A stretch of 64,000 nt of DNA from CAIVAT01 sp037137455 (lineage in GTDB: Bacteria; Bacteroidota; Bacteroidia; Bacteroidales; FEN-979). Below the pieces are notes generated by a model. That model saw nothing but the letters and a program-made list of their open reading frames with translations, was not told the origin of the DNA and made no database searches. Location of the stretch: assembly GCA_037137455.1 (NCBI GenBank), contig JBAXKG010000008.1, positions 3,749 to 67,748 on the forward strand. Reading direction: 5' to 3'. A program made the translations under genes and the position numbers. This document shows, piece after piece, positions 9,864 through 17,162 of this stretch; the stretch's first letter is position 1; every line of letters starts with the position of its first letter.

Positions 9864-9896
9864 TTTGAGGAAATTGCTCTGTTTTCCGTACTTTTG
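9864..9896 (+). promoter_or_regulatory. Bacteroidota-type promoter for the YchF-like gene
   Basis: TTTG (9864-9867) and TACTTTTG (9889-9896) are separated by 21 bases, matching the consensus. Transcription should start near 9903, only about 13 bases before the ATG at 9916. This also argues against the longer reading frame that begins with TTG at 9865. Confidence 0.75.
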
Positions 9897-9915
9897 CATT
9901 ATTAAATATTTCAAT

Positions 9916-11007
9916 ATGCCATTAAAATGTGGAATTATAGGTCTTTCAGGTTCAGGAAAGACTACATTATTCAATTGTATTTCAAACAATCGTGCAGAGA
10001 CTCATAAGGCTGTGTTTGCAGGTACTAAGTCGAACCTCGGGGTGATGAATATTCCCGATCCACGGCTTTTTGCAATTGACCGATTGATCAAATCAGCAAA
10101 GGTTGTACAAACAACCATTGAAATGGTTGATATTCCCGGACTTTCCAAAGGTGGGAGCCAGACAGAGGGAAATAAATTTCTTTCAGATATACGCAATGTG
10201 GATGCACTGATACATGTAATACGTTGTTTTGATGACCCGCAACTGCCCCATCTTGAAGGCTCCGTCAATCCTGTTCGTGACAAGGAGATCGTTGATCTTG
10301 AATTACAGATCAAGGACCTTGAATCGGTTGAAAAAAAGATCATCCGTTTGGAAAAGTCGGCTAAGATGGGCGATAAGGATGCAAAACATGGAATTGAAGT
10401 ACTCACCAAATTGAAATCACATTTTGAGTCGTTCAAATCGGCGCGTACCGCTCCCATTTTGACAGATGAACGTCGTTTTTTGGATGACATGTTCCTGCTA
10501 ACCGATAAACCGGTCATGTACATTTGCAATGTTGACGATGGATCGGCCCTCAATGGAAATGATTATTCTGCAAGGTTAATAGAATCGGTAAGGGGTGAAG
10601 ATGCCGAAGTATTGGTTATTGCCGGAAAAATGGAATCTGAAATTGCGGAGCTGGAAAGTGAGGAAGATCGCAATCTATTCCTTTCCGATGCCGGATTATC
10701 AGAGCCAGGAGTAAACCGTTTGGTAAGAATCGCGTTTCATTTGCTTGACTTGCAGTGTTTCTTTACGGCCGGCCCCAAGGAGGTACGTGCCTGGACCATA
10801 AAAAAAGGCATGACAGCGCCACAGGCTGCGGGGATTATTCACAGCGATCTTGAACGTGGTTTTATCCGTGCTGAGGTAATGAAATATGCCGACTTTATCC
10901 GTTATGGAACGGAGCATGCCTGCAAGGAACATGGAAAATTGATGGTAGAAGGAAAAAATTATGTGGTCGGAGATGGCGATATAATGCACATCCGTTTTAA
11001 TGTTTAA
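9916..11007 (+). CDS. ychF: YchF/Obg-family NTPase (DUF933 C-terminal domain) with atypical P-loop
   Basis: The protein of 363 residues has the YchF layout: a G domain, a helical insertion (residues of about 120-190) and a C-terminal TGS-like DUF933 domain (GPKEVRAWTIKKGMTAPQAA, FIRAEVMKYADFI). The G3 motif DIPGLSKGG and the NVDD sequence in place of NKxD are family features linked to ATP preference. The P-loop is GLSGSGKTT, whereas canonical YchF has GLPNVGKST, so this may be a second YchF-like paralogue and not the housekeeping copy. YchF proteins bind ribosomes and are linked to oxidative stress. I chose the ATG at 9916 because it starts the conserved CGIIGLSGSGKT strand and follows a well-placed promoter. 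Its 3' end overlaps the convergent LytTR gene by four bases. Confidence 0.85.
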   Translation: MPLKCGIIGLSGSGKTTLFNCISNNRAETHKAVFAGTKSNLGVMNIPDPRLFAIDRLIKSAKVVQTTIEMVDIPGLSKGGSQTEGNKFLSDIRNVDALIHVIRCFDDPQLPHLEGSVNPVRDKEIVDLELQIKDLESVEKKIIRLEKSAKMGDKDAKHGIEVLTKLKSHFESFKSARTAPILTDERRFLDDMFLLTDKPVMYICNVDDGSALNGNDYSARLIESVRGEDAEVLVIAGKMESEIAELESEEDRNLFLSDAGLSEPGVNRLVRIAFHLLDLQCFFTAGPKEVRAWTIKKGMTAPQAAGIIHSDLERGFIRAEVMKYADFIRYGTEHACKEHGKLMVEGKNYVVGDGDIMHIRFNV

Positions 11008-11762
11008 ACAAAACGAGCAAAATTCTTTAGTTTTTCAAGAAAATCAGCCTTTTTCCTAACCGAAACTTCAACTTCAGTATTGTCTTCGAGAATAATTGAC
11101 CCACCCTTGCCCTTCACGTAACGCTTTACAAACATCAGGTTAATCAGATGTTTGCTATGAACACGCGAAAAGGGCAGATCTTCCAGGATTTTCTCATAGT
11201 TATTCAAAGGCTTTGATGCAACAAACCGCTGACCGTTGGTCATGTAAAAAAGGGTATATACATCGCTGGCCTCCAGGCGGATAATATCACCAAGCTTCAC
11301 AATATTCAACCCATCGGTTGAAGGAATGATGATCTTTTCATTCTTACTTTTCAGACTGTCGCGAAGGACTTTCAAACGGTTATCAATCTCATCGACTTTT
11401 ACGTCTTTGTACCGTTCAACGGCCTTTTCAAGCATTTCGAAGTTAACCGGTTTAACCAGGTAATGCAGGGCTGAAAATTCAAAAGCTCTCACAGCATATT
11501 TATCATAAGCTGTAACAAAAATCACACGAAAATCCTTGAATGCAACCCGTTCGATTACATCAAACCCGTCTCCATCGGGCAAATTGATATCCAGGAAAAC
11601 CAGTTCCGGTTTCAAAGCATCAATAAGAAATGTCGCTTCACTTACGTTGTTGGCAGTTCCTGCAATTTCGATGTTGGGAAAATTGCCTGTCAACAATGTC
11701 TGGAGAGTTATGATGGCACTTTTATCATCATCGACCAGTATCGTTTTGATTGGGTCATCCAT
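11004..11762 (-). CDS. LytTR-family response regulator
   Basis: This 252-residue regulator has an N-terminal receiver domain (residues 5-120) with the acidic pocket VDDDKSA, a phospho-acceptor Asp in LVFLDINLPDGDGF near residue 58, and the conserved Lys in HYLVKPVN. The C-terminal LytTR DNA-binding domain (residues of about 150-250) shows IIRLEASDVYTLFYMTNG and FSRVHSKHLINLMFVKR. Such proteins usually pair with LytS-type membrane histidine kinases, but none is adjacent, so it is an orphan regulator here. It is transcribed divergently from hydE, and a TAnnTTTG box lies 40 bases upstream. The targets are unknown, and the divergent arrangement does not by itself make it the regulator of hydE. 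Confidence 0.93.
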   Translation of the reverse strand: MDDPIKTILVDDDKSAIITLQTLLTGNFPNIEIAGTANNVSEATFLIDALKPELVFLDINLPDGDGFDVIERVAFKDFRVIFVTAYDKYAVRAFEFSALHYLVKPVNFEMLEKAVERYKDVKVDEIDNRLKVLRDSLKSKNEKIIIPSTDGLNIVKLGDIIRLEASDVYTLFYMTNGQRFVASKPLNNYEKILEDLPFSRVHSKHLINLMFVKRYVKGKGGSIILEDNTEVEVSVRKKADFLEKLKNFARFV

Positions 11763-11801
11763 AATGGGTATGTTTACCTAAGGAAATTGCCTGATTTCAG
11801 G

Positions 11802-11809
11802 CAAAAATA
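11802..11809 (-). promoter_or_regulatory. -7 box (TATTTTTG) for the LytTR regulator
   Basis: The minus strand reads TATTTTTG, matching TAnnTTTG, with transcription expected near 11795 and the ATG at 11762. No clear TTG -33 element was found at the right distance. Confidence 0.5.
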
Positions 11810-11835
11810 CAAAGAAAAATGTCACGTAAATGTAG

Positions 11836-11843
11836 TAATTTTG
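11836..11843 (+). promoter_or_regulatory. -7 box (TAATTTTG) for hydE
   Basis: TAATTTTG matches TAnnTTTG and lies about 52 bases before the hydE ATG. Together with the box at 11802 it forms a divergent promoter pair. The -33 element is not obvious. Confidence 0.5.
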
Positions 11844-11894
11844 CAATGAAATACATTTTTTCCTGCCATGTTGCTAAAATATTAAAATTATTCC

Positions 11895-13004
11895 ATGATT
11901 TTAAATACTGTTGAAAAAATTGTAGAAAAACATTTTTTTACCAGGGAAGACCTGCTTTATTTATTGAATACAAGTGATACAGAACGATTAACTCTATTCG
12001 GGAAGGCGAGGGATACAAAAGCGAAAGTTGTTGGGAATAAGGTTTATTTGAGAGGGTTGATCGAATACTCAAATTATTGTAAGAAAAACTGCTATTACTG
12101 TGGAATCCGTTCCGGAAATAGTCGTTACGCGCGTTATCAGATGACCGATGCTGAGGTGCTGGATGCTGTCGGGTATGCTTTTATGAATGATTATGCTTCA
12201 ATTGTAATCCAATCGGGGGAACGCACAAATAAAACATTCGTTTCGAAGGTAGAAAATTTGTTGAAAAAAATAAATCAGCAAACTGAAGGCAAAATGCATG
12301 TGACGCTCTCACTTGGAGAACAAAGTGAAGAGACTTATCATCGTTGGTTCGAGGCAGGCGCTCACCGTTATCTCTTACGCATTGAAGTCTCAAATCAGGC
12401 GCTTTACAATAAACTACATCCCAACAACATCACGCACGATTACCAGCGTCGTCTAAATGCACTGAAAACACTTCGCAAAGTCGGGTACCAGGTAGGCACA
12501 GGTGTTATGATCGGATTACCATTTCAAACCCTTTCCGACCTGGCCGATGATCTTCATTTTTTCAGGGAATTCGATATTGACATGGTGGGTATGGGTCCCT
12601 ATATTGAACATGCTGATACTCCATTATATCAATACAGGAATGAACTTTTACCTCTCAAAGAACGGTTTGAACTTTCGTTAAAAATGGTTGCCATATTACG
12701 TATCATGATGCAAAATATAAATATTGCTGCAACCACTGCCATGCAGGCAATCGATCCACAGGGACGTGAAAAAGCATTGATGGCAGGCGCTAATGTTATT
12801 ATGCCCAACCTTACACCAGTGAAATACCGTCAGGATTATCTGCTTTATGAAAATAAACCATGTCTTGATGAGGATGCCGAAGAATGTAAAAATTGCCTCG
12901 AGGTCCGGATCCGGATGGCAGGCGATACCATTGGCTACGGAGAGTGGGGCGACTCGAAGCATTTTGCCGACAGGATGTCTGGCCAAGAGAATATGGAACT
13001 ATAA
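11895..13004 (+). CDS. hydE: [FeFe]-hydrogenase H-cluster maturase, radical SAM HydE
   Basis: HydE is a radical SAM enzyme that works with HydF and HydG to build the two-iron subcluster of [FeFe] hydrogenases. In this 369-residue protein the radical SAM cluster motif is CKKNCYYCGIRSG (CX3CX2C, near residue 60), preceded by the HydE-typical LRGLIEYSNY. Near residue 322 is CLDEDAEECKNC, a CX7CX2C motif that matches the second, non-essential cluster site of Thermotoga HydE and separates it from BioB and PylB. The family motif GEQSEETYHRW is also visible. No hydrogenase, hydF or hydG lies in the window, so its partners must be elsewhere in the genome. It is divergent from the LytTR gene and followed by rlmD after 56 bases. 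Confidence 0.92.
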   Translation: MILNTVEKIVEKHFFTREDLLYLLNTSDTERLTLFGKARDTKAKVVGNKVYLRGLIEYSNYCKKNCYYCGIRSGNSRYARYQMTDAEVLDAVGYAFMNDYASIVIQSGERTNKTFVSKVENLLKKINQQTEGKMHVTLSLGEQSEETYHRWFEAGAHRYLLRIEVSNQALYNKLHPNNITHDYQRRLNALKTLRKVGYQVGTGVMIGLPFQTLSDLADDLHFFREFDIDMVGMGPYIEHADTPLYQYRNELLPLKERFELSLKMVAILRIMMQNINIAATTAMQAIDPQGREKALMAGANVIMPNLTPVKYRQDYLLYENKPCLDEDAEECKNCLEVRIRMAGDTIGYGEWGDSKHFADRMSGQENMEL

Positions 13005-13020
13005 ATCAGGGTCCCTCAAT

Positions 13021-13060
13021 CAATAATTCAATAATTCAATAATTCAACAATTCAATAATC
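13021..13060 (+). repeat. Five tandem 8-base units directly before the rlmD start codon
   Basis: Units at 13021, 13029, 13037, 13045 and 13053 read CAATAATT, CAATAATT, CAATAATT, CAACAATT and CAATAATC, and the array ends exactly at the ATG at 13061. The same octamer in another register recurs at 60915-60954. The copy number could vary by slippage and change the spacing of the rlmD leader. Confidence 0.9.
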
Positions 13061-14485
13061 ATGAAGCGCCCCCACCCCACCATATTTGAAAAAGTAGAGA
13101 TCATCGATGCCGGTTCTGAAGGAATGGCTGTGGGGAGAATAAATGATCAGGTCATTTTTGTCCCGTTTGTTGTGCCAGGTGATATAGTCGATTTACAGTT
13201 GACGCGAAAGAAAAAAAAACACCTTGAAGGAAAGTCGGTTCACATCCATAGCTATTCATCAAAAAGGACAGAGCCGCACTGTTCTCATTTCGGTCTTTGC
13301 GGAGGATGCCGCTGGCAAAATATGAAATATGAGGAGCAACTGTTTTACAAACAAAAACAGGTATTCGACAGCTTTACCCGTATAGGGAAACTGGAAAACC
13401 CATTGATATTACCCATTTTTCCCTCTCCAAAAATCAGGTATTACCGCAATAAGCTCGACTTCACATTTTCTAACCATCGGTGGCTTTCTGATGAGGATCG
13501 CGATGTAGAGTCAGCGACTGTCAACACTGATGCACTTGGTTTCCATATCCCTCAATTCTTTGATAAAGTAGTTGACATCCATGAGTGTTTTCATCAGAAA
13601 GACCCTTCGAATGCAATACGTCAGGCCACACGGAAATATGCAGTGGAGCACCGGTTGACTTTTTATGATGTACGCACCTGGCAAGGCTTTTTACGCAACC
13701 TGATCATCCGGAATACCGAAGCAGGCGGATTAATGGTGATACTGGTTTTTCGTAATGACGATGATGCCATCGTTCCGATGCTTGAACATTTGTCACAATT
13801 ATTCCCTGAGATCAACAGCCTGTTTTATGTCATCAATCCCAAAAAGAATGATACCATTTTCGATCTGGCCTTCAACCTTTACAGGGGGAATCCTTATATA
13901 ACCGAGAAAATGCCGCCATTCCGGCCGAATGGTAAAGATTTGGAATTCCGGATCGGCCCTGCTTCGTTTTTCCAGACCAACTCATTTCAGGCTGTGAACC
14001 TTTACAAAACGGTTGCAGAATTCGCGGGATTCAACGGTAATGAACATGTTTACGACCTATACACCGGAACAGGGACGATTGCAAACTATATAGCTCCTAA
14101 TGTCAAAAGAGTCACCGGCATTGAATCAGTCGTATCTGCCATTGCCGATGCCGAGATAAATTCTGGTATCAATGGGATTCAAAACACCGTTTTTATCAGC
14201 GGAGAGGTTGAAAAACTCCTGAACCCTGATTTTTTTGAAATGAATGGGCGCCCTGATATCATAATTACCGACCCGCCAAGAAATGGCATGCACGAAAAAG
14301 TTGTTCGTACGATCCTGGAAATAAAACCGCGAAAAATTGTGTATGTCAGTTGTAATCCGGCCACACAGGCTAGAGACATTGCCTTAGCCAGCGAATTGTA
14401 CCTGATGGAAAAATGTCAGCCTGTTGATATGTTTCCGCATACGCAGCATGTTGAAAACGTGGCATTGTTGAAACTCCGGGATTAA
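13061..14485 (+). CDS. rlmD: 23S rRNA (uracil-C5)-methyltransferase, RlmD/RumA type
   Basis: This 474-residue protein belongs to the TrmA/RumA family of SAM-dependent RNA m5U methyltransferases. An N-terminal TRAM domain (residues 5-65) binds RNA. Four cysteines for the [4Fe-4S] cluster are visible: three in CSHFGLCGGC near residue 72 and one in IHECFHQ. The Rossmann SAM site appears as VYDLYTGTGTIANYI, and the catalytic cysteine as YVSCNPATQARD near residue 430, after TDPPRNGMHEKVV. The product should methylate a uridine in 23S rRNA (U1939 in E. coli numbering), but RlmD and RlmCD cannot be told apart from sequence alone. The 3' end overlaps the convergent shikimate kinase gene by four bases. 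Confidence 0.93.
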   Translation: MKRPHPTIFEKVEIIDAGSEGMAVGRINDQVIFVPFVVPGDIVDLQLTRKKKKHLEGKSVHIHSYSSKRTEPHCSHFGLCGGCRWQNMKYEEQLFYKQKQVFDSFTRIGKLENPLILPIFPSPKIRYYRNKLDFTFSNHRWLSDEDRDVESATVNTDALGFHIPQFFDKVVDIHECFHQKDPSNAIRQATRKYAVEHRLTFYDVRTWQGFLRNLIIRNTEAGGLMVILVFRNDDDAIVPMLEHLSQLFPEINSLFYVINPKKNDTIFDLAFNLYRGNPYITEKMPPFRPNGKDLEFRIGPASFFQTNSFQAVNLYKTVAEFAGFNGNEHVYDLYTGTGTIANYIAPNVKRVTGIESVVSAIADAEINSGINGIQNTVFISGEVEKLLNPDFFEMNGRPDIIITDPPRNGMHEKVVRTILEIKPRKIVYVSCNPATQARDIALASELYLMEKCQPVDMFPHTQHVENVALLKLRD

Positions 14486-14997
14486 GATATTCCTGACCGG
14501 TTGCGAATCCATTCCAGGATGATATTAATATCAAGATTTTCCATATCGATTGTATAGTTGGCCTGGTTGTAATAAAATGCCCGCTCCTCCAGTTGCAACT
14601 TTACTTTTTCTTCAAGTTCAGCGGCTGTGATGTCCTTAAGCAGCGGCCTTTTTCGCTTTACATGCAGCAAACGGTTAACCAGTGTGGGTATTTCACAGTG
14701 CAGATAAATGGAAATACCGCCTTTATTGATAAAACGCATGTTGTCAAAAAAACAAGGCGTCCCTCCTCCCGTTGAAATCACTACATCATCGTGATCGAGA
14801 GTTTCATGAAGCAATGACCGTTCAATCTTTCGGAAACTATCCTCATCATATTTCATAAAAAAATCGAGCACACTGATCCGGAATCTCTTTTCGAAGAGGT
14901 GGTCAATGTCAAGAAATAAATACCCCAGCTTTTCAGCGAGCAATTTTCCCAGGTATGATTTTCCGGAGGCCATATAACCGATAAGGTAGATACGCAT
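14482..14997 (-). CDS. aroK: Shikimate kinase
   Basis: A protein of 171 residues, the usual length of AroK, which phosphorylates shikimate with ATP in the fifth step of chorismate synthesis. It has the P-loop GYMASGKSYLG at residues 7-17, the shikimate-binding DIDHLFEKR and FRKIE segments, the STGGGTPCF motif near residue 80, and an Arg-rich lid (HVKRKRPLL). I chose the ATG at 14997 (MRIYLIGYM), because the P-loop strand starts there in homologues and the nine upstream residues look like untranslated leader. Chorismate is also the precursor of the MqnA menaquinone route encoded at 19.7 kb. Confidence 0.94.
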   Translation of the reverse strand: MRIYLIGYMASGKSYLGKLLAEKLGYLFLDIDHLFEKRFRISVLDFFMKYDEDSFRKIERSLLHETLDHDDVVISTGGGTPCFFDNMRFINKGGISIYLHCEIPTLVNRLLHVKRKRPLLKDITAAELEEKVKLQLEERAFYYNQANYTIDMENLDINIILEWIRNRSGIS

Positions 14998-15023
14998 AGC
15001 TGTAAAATTATTAATATTTTTCA

Positions 15024-15031
15024 TACCTTTG
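15024..15031 (+). promoter_or_regulatory. -7 box (TACCTTTG) for the DUF1573-yajC operon
   Basis: TACCTTTG fits TAnnTTTG and lies 24 bases before the ATG at 15055. It probably drives the DUF1573-yajC-YbbR-coaE series. Confidence 0.55.
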
Positions 15032-15054
15032 TAACCTGTTGAACTAGTTAAACC

Positions 15055-15534
15055 ATGAATCCGAAAAAACTTACTGTCCTAATTCTGCTGATAGCTGCTA
15101 TAATGCTGTCGGGATGTAACCGTGGTGGAGCCAACAGCCAGGAAACCCTTTCAACTGATGTTGTTAACAATCCTAACTCCGCCAGTGGCAATGCTGACAA
15201 AAGTTCACTTCCTGTAGTACAGTTTGCGGAAACCGAGCATGATTTCGGGCGCATCATCGAAGGCGAGACCGTTTCTTATTCCTTTAGTTTTAAAAACACC
15301 GGGAAATCAGACCTGATTATTGCTGAAGTGACTACCTCTTGTGGATGTACAGTGCCATCATATCCAAAAACCCCAATTCGCCCAGGAGAATCAGGGAACA
15401 TAAAAATTGCATTCAACAGTAACGGCAGGCGCGGTTTTCAAAACAAGAATATTGTCGTTGTATCAAACACCCAACCTAATAGCACTGTTATCAGGATCAA
15501 GGCACAAGTTGTAAACCCGAGTACTGAAAAATAA
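15055..15534 (+). CDS. DUF1573 lipoprotein
   Basis: The 159-residue protein begins with a lipoprotein signal peptide whose lipobox is LSGC (cysteine at residue 20), then an Asn/Ser-rich linker. From residue 60 it is a DUF1573 Ig-like (ASH/MSP-type) domain with VQFAETEHDFGRIIEGE, TTSCGCTVPSYP and RPGESGNIKIAFNS. DUF1573 proteins are abundant in Bacteroidota, are anchored in the envelope and have no firm biochemical role. The gene starts the yajC-YbbR-coaE cluster, a placement that is common in this phylum. The SCGC motif is conserved in the family and might bind metal or form a disulfide, which is inference. Confidence 0.9.
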   Translation: MNPKKLTVLILLIAAIMLSGCNRGGANSQETLSTDVVNNPNSASGNADKSSLPVVQFAETEHDFGRIIEGETVSYSFSFKNTGKSDLIIAEVTTSCGCTVPSYPKTPIRPGESGNIKIAFNSNGRRGFQNKNIVVVSNTQPNSTVIRIKAQVVNPSTEK

Positions 15535-15559
15535 ATAGAGAATTAGTGAAATATCAAAA

Positions 15560-15586
15560 AAATCGTAAATCGTAAATTGTAAATCA
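15560..15586 (+). repeat. Heptamer repeats (ATCGTAA family) before yajC
   Basis: ATCGTAA (15562), ATCGTAA (15569) and ATTGTAA (15576) follow each other and end three bases before the yajC ATG. A related sequence, AATCGTAAATTGCAAATC, occurs on the minus strand at 9851-9868, and a permuted form at 24091-24120. Confidence 0.75.
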
Positions 15587-15588
15587 TT

Positions 15589-15918
15589 ATGACAAACTTA
15601 TTAAACATCCTTTTAATGGCTCCTCAGGGCCAGGGCGGACAGCAAAGTGGCTGGATGTCATTTTTACCTTTGTTATTGATAATCGTGGTCTTTTATTTTT
15701 TCTTTATCCGTCCACAGATGAAGAAATCGAAAGATCAGAAGAAATTCAAAGAAAGCCTGCAAAAAGGCCAGAAAATAATTACCATTGGGGGTATTCATGG
15801 CAGGATTGTTGAAATCCAGGAAACTACTGTTACAATCGAAGTTGAAAATAGTGTTCGACTGCGCGTTGAAAAATCAGCAGTGGCTATGGATAACACTCAG
15901 ACCATCGAAGCGAAATAA
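15589..15918 (+). CDS. yajC: Preprotein translocase accessory subunit YajC
   Basis: YajC is a small inner-membrane partner of SecDF-YidC that associates with the SecYEG translocon. The 109-residue product has a single membrane helix (residues of about 24-42) ending in the family signature FFIRPQMKKSKDQ. A soluble beta domain follows with GQKIITIGGIHGRIVE and VRLRVEKSAV. The N-terminal MAPQGQGGQQSG segment before the helix is typical of Bacteroidota copies. The gene sits between the DUF1573 and YbbR-like genes, with 20 bases to the next start. Confidence 0.95.
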   Translation: MTNLLNILLMAPQGQGGQQSGWMSFLPLLLIIVVFYFFFIRPQMKKSKDQKKFKESLQKGQKIITIGGIHGRIVEIQETTVTIEVENSVRLRVEKSAVAMDNTQTIEAK

Positions 15919-15938
15919 TTTGTTTAACTTTTTACCCG

Positions 15939-16529
15939 ATGAGATCCGATTTCTTTGAATTCATCGGAAATGCCCGGCAACGCCGCAGTGAGAAATTCAG
16001 GAATCAACTTTCTGTTTTCATTGTTTGTCTGGTTCTTTCGGTATTGATTTGGGCGCTTGTAAGGCTTTCCAAAGATTATTATTATTCAATTGAGTATCGT
16101 TTGAATTATAATCAGGTTCCAGGGAATCTAAAACTTTTGGGTTGCTCAGATTCAACTTTAAATCTCAGAATCAAATTGCAGGGTTTTGAATTTTTTTCAG
16201 AGCAATTCATAACTCATCAAGACCGGGAATTCGAAACCAGTTTGCGAAATGTGCGATTGCGTTATAATGATGATCATATCGATGGGTATTTACTGACAAA
16301 CCGAATTGGGAAGGAGATCATTTCGCAAACAAATTTCCCAAGTGAAGTATATTTCGTTTCACCCGACACTCTCTTTTTTGAATTCGAAAAGAAGAATTTA
16401 ATACCTATTCCGACACATTTACCCACCAATTATATCAGGATTCAAGTAAAAGGCAAAGACAGCGTGTCGCAACTGAACGATAGCCTGATGCAGCACGTTG
16501 ATCCGAAATTAATGATGAGAAAAAACTGA
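15939..16529 (+). CDS. YbbR-like domain membrane-anchored protein
   Basis: The 196-residue protein has a basic N-terminus (ARQRRSEKFRNQ), one membrane helix (LSVFIVCLVLSVLIWALVRL) and an extracytoplasmic beta-rich region. This layout and its place between yajC and coaE match the YbbR-like proteins of Bacteroidota. It is shorter than the multi-repeat YbbR (CdaR) of Firmicutes, which regulates the diadenylate cyclase CdaA, and no cyclase gene is nearby, so that role should not be transferred. The stop codon abuts the coaE start, suggesting coupled translation. The family call rests partly on context. Confidence 0.75.
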   Translation: MRSDFFEFIGNARQRRSEKFRNQLSVFIVCLVLSVLIWALVRLSKDYYYSIEYRLNYNQVPGNLKLLGCSDSTLNLRIKLQGFEFFSEQFITHQDREFETSLRNVRLRYNDDHIDGYLLTNRIGKEIISQTNFPSEVYFVSPDTLFFEFEKKNLIPIPTHLPTNYIRIQVKGKDSVSQLNDSLMQHVDPKLMMRKN

Positions 16530-17162
16530 ATGATGTTGAAAATAGGTCTCACCGGGAACATCGGAAGCGGGAAAACCATGATATCAGGGGTATTCTCTAC
16601 TTTGGGTATCCCTGTTTATTATGCCGATGATGTATCAAAGAGGTTCCTTGATGATCAACAGGTGAAACGCGAAATTCTCAAACATTTCGGATATGGTATT
16701 CTTACCAATTACCAGGAAATAAATCGCAGGTCGCTTGCTTCAATTGTTTTTACAGATGAAAAGTCCCTCTTACTTCTTAATTCTATTCTCCATCCGCGAA
16801 TTAAGAAGGATTTTCGCAACTGGGCTCAATTGCAGTTGTACAAGCCCTATGTGATACAAGAGGCAGCTATAATTTTTGAAAGCAATTCCAGTAAGGAGTA
16901 TGATTACATTATCCATGTTTCCTGTCCAAAAGAAATAGCCATCGACCGTGTTGTGAAAAGAGACAAAATCGATGGCCATTCAGTAATGCGACGAATGCAG
17001 TTTCAATTTGAGGATAAGGAAAAATCGCTGTTAGCCAACTTCGTTATAATTAATGATGGCTCTGAACTGGTTATTCCGCAGGTTCTCGTTATTCATAAGC
17101 AGCTTTTAGAGATTTGCACGAAGGGCAATGATAAAGTTGCGCCCGGGGTTGCTGATGCCTGA
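16530..17162 (+). CDS. coaE: Dephospho-CoA kinase
   Basis: CoaE phosphorylates the 3'-hydroxyl of dephospho-CoA in the last step of coenzyme A synthesis. The 210-residue protein has the P-loop GLTGNIGSGKTM at residues 6-17, the YYADDVSKRF substrate motif, LHPRIKKDF, and the lid segment DRVVKRD. Two ATG codons stand in a row (16530 and 16533) right after the YbbR-gene stop, and either could be used. The C-terminal 18 codons overlap the end of the convergent TonB receptor gene by 57 bases, an unusually long convergent overlap. The last residues (KVAPGVADA) are therefore constrained by, or are a by-product of, the neighbouring reading frame. Confidence 0.93.
   Translation: MMLKIGLTGNIGSGKTMISGVFSTLGIPVYYADDVSKRFLDDQQVKREILKHFGYGILTNYQEINRRSLASIVFTDEKSLLLLNSILHPRIKKDFRNWAQLQLYKPYVIQEAAIIFESNSSKEYDYIIHVSCPKEIAIDRVVKRDKIDGHSVMRRMQFQFEDKEKSLLANFVIINDGSELVIPQVLVIHKQLLEICTKGNDKVAPGVADA

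Noticed and set aside
9447..9905. 152-codon Phe/Asn-rich open frame on the plus strand
   Set aside because: It is the complement of the repetitive Glu/Val/Pro extension of S1 and runs through both promoters in the spacer.
10002..10553. 183-codon open frame on the minus strand
   Set aside because: It is antisense to the YchF-like gene, is Ser/Arg-rich and has no family motif.
11895..13004. Biotin synthase or PylB
   Set aside because: The CX7CX2C motif near the C-terminus and the LRGLIEYSNY opening fit HydE better than either alternative.
13021..13060. CRISPR-like short regular repeats (also 60915-60954)
   Set aside because: The 8-base units are contiguous, with no spacers and no cas genes nearby, so they are simple tandem repeats.
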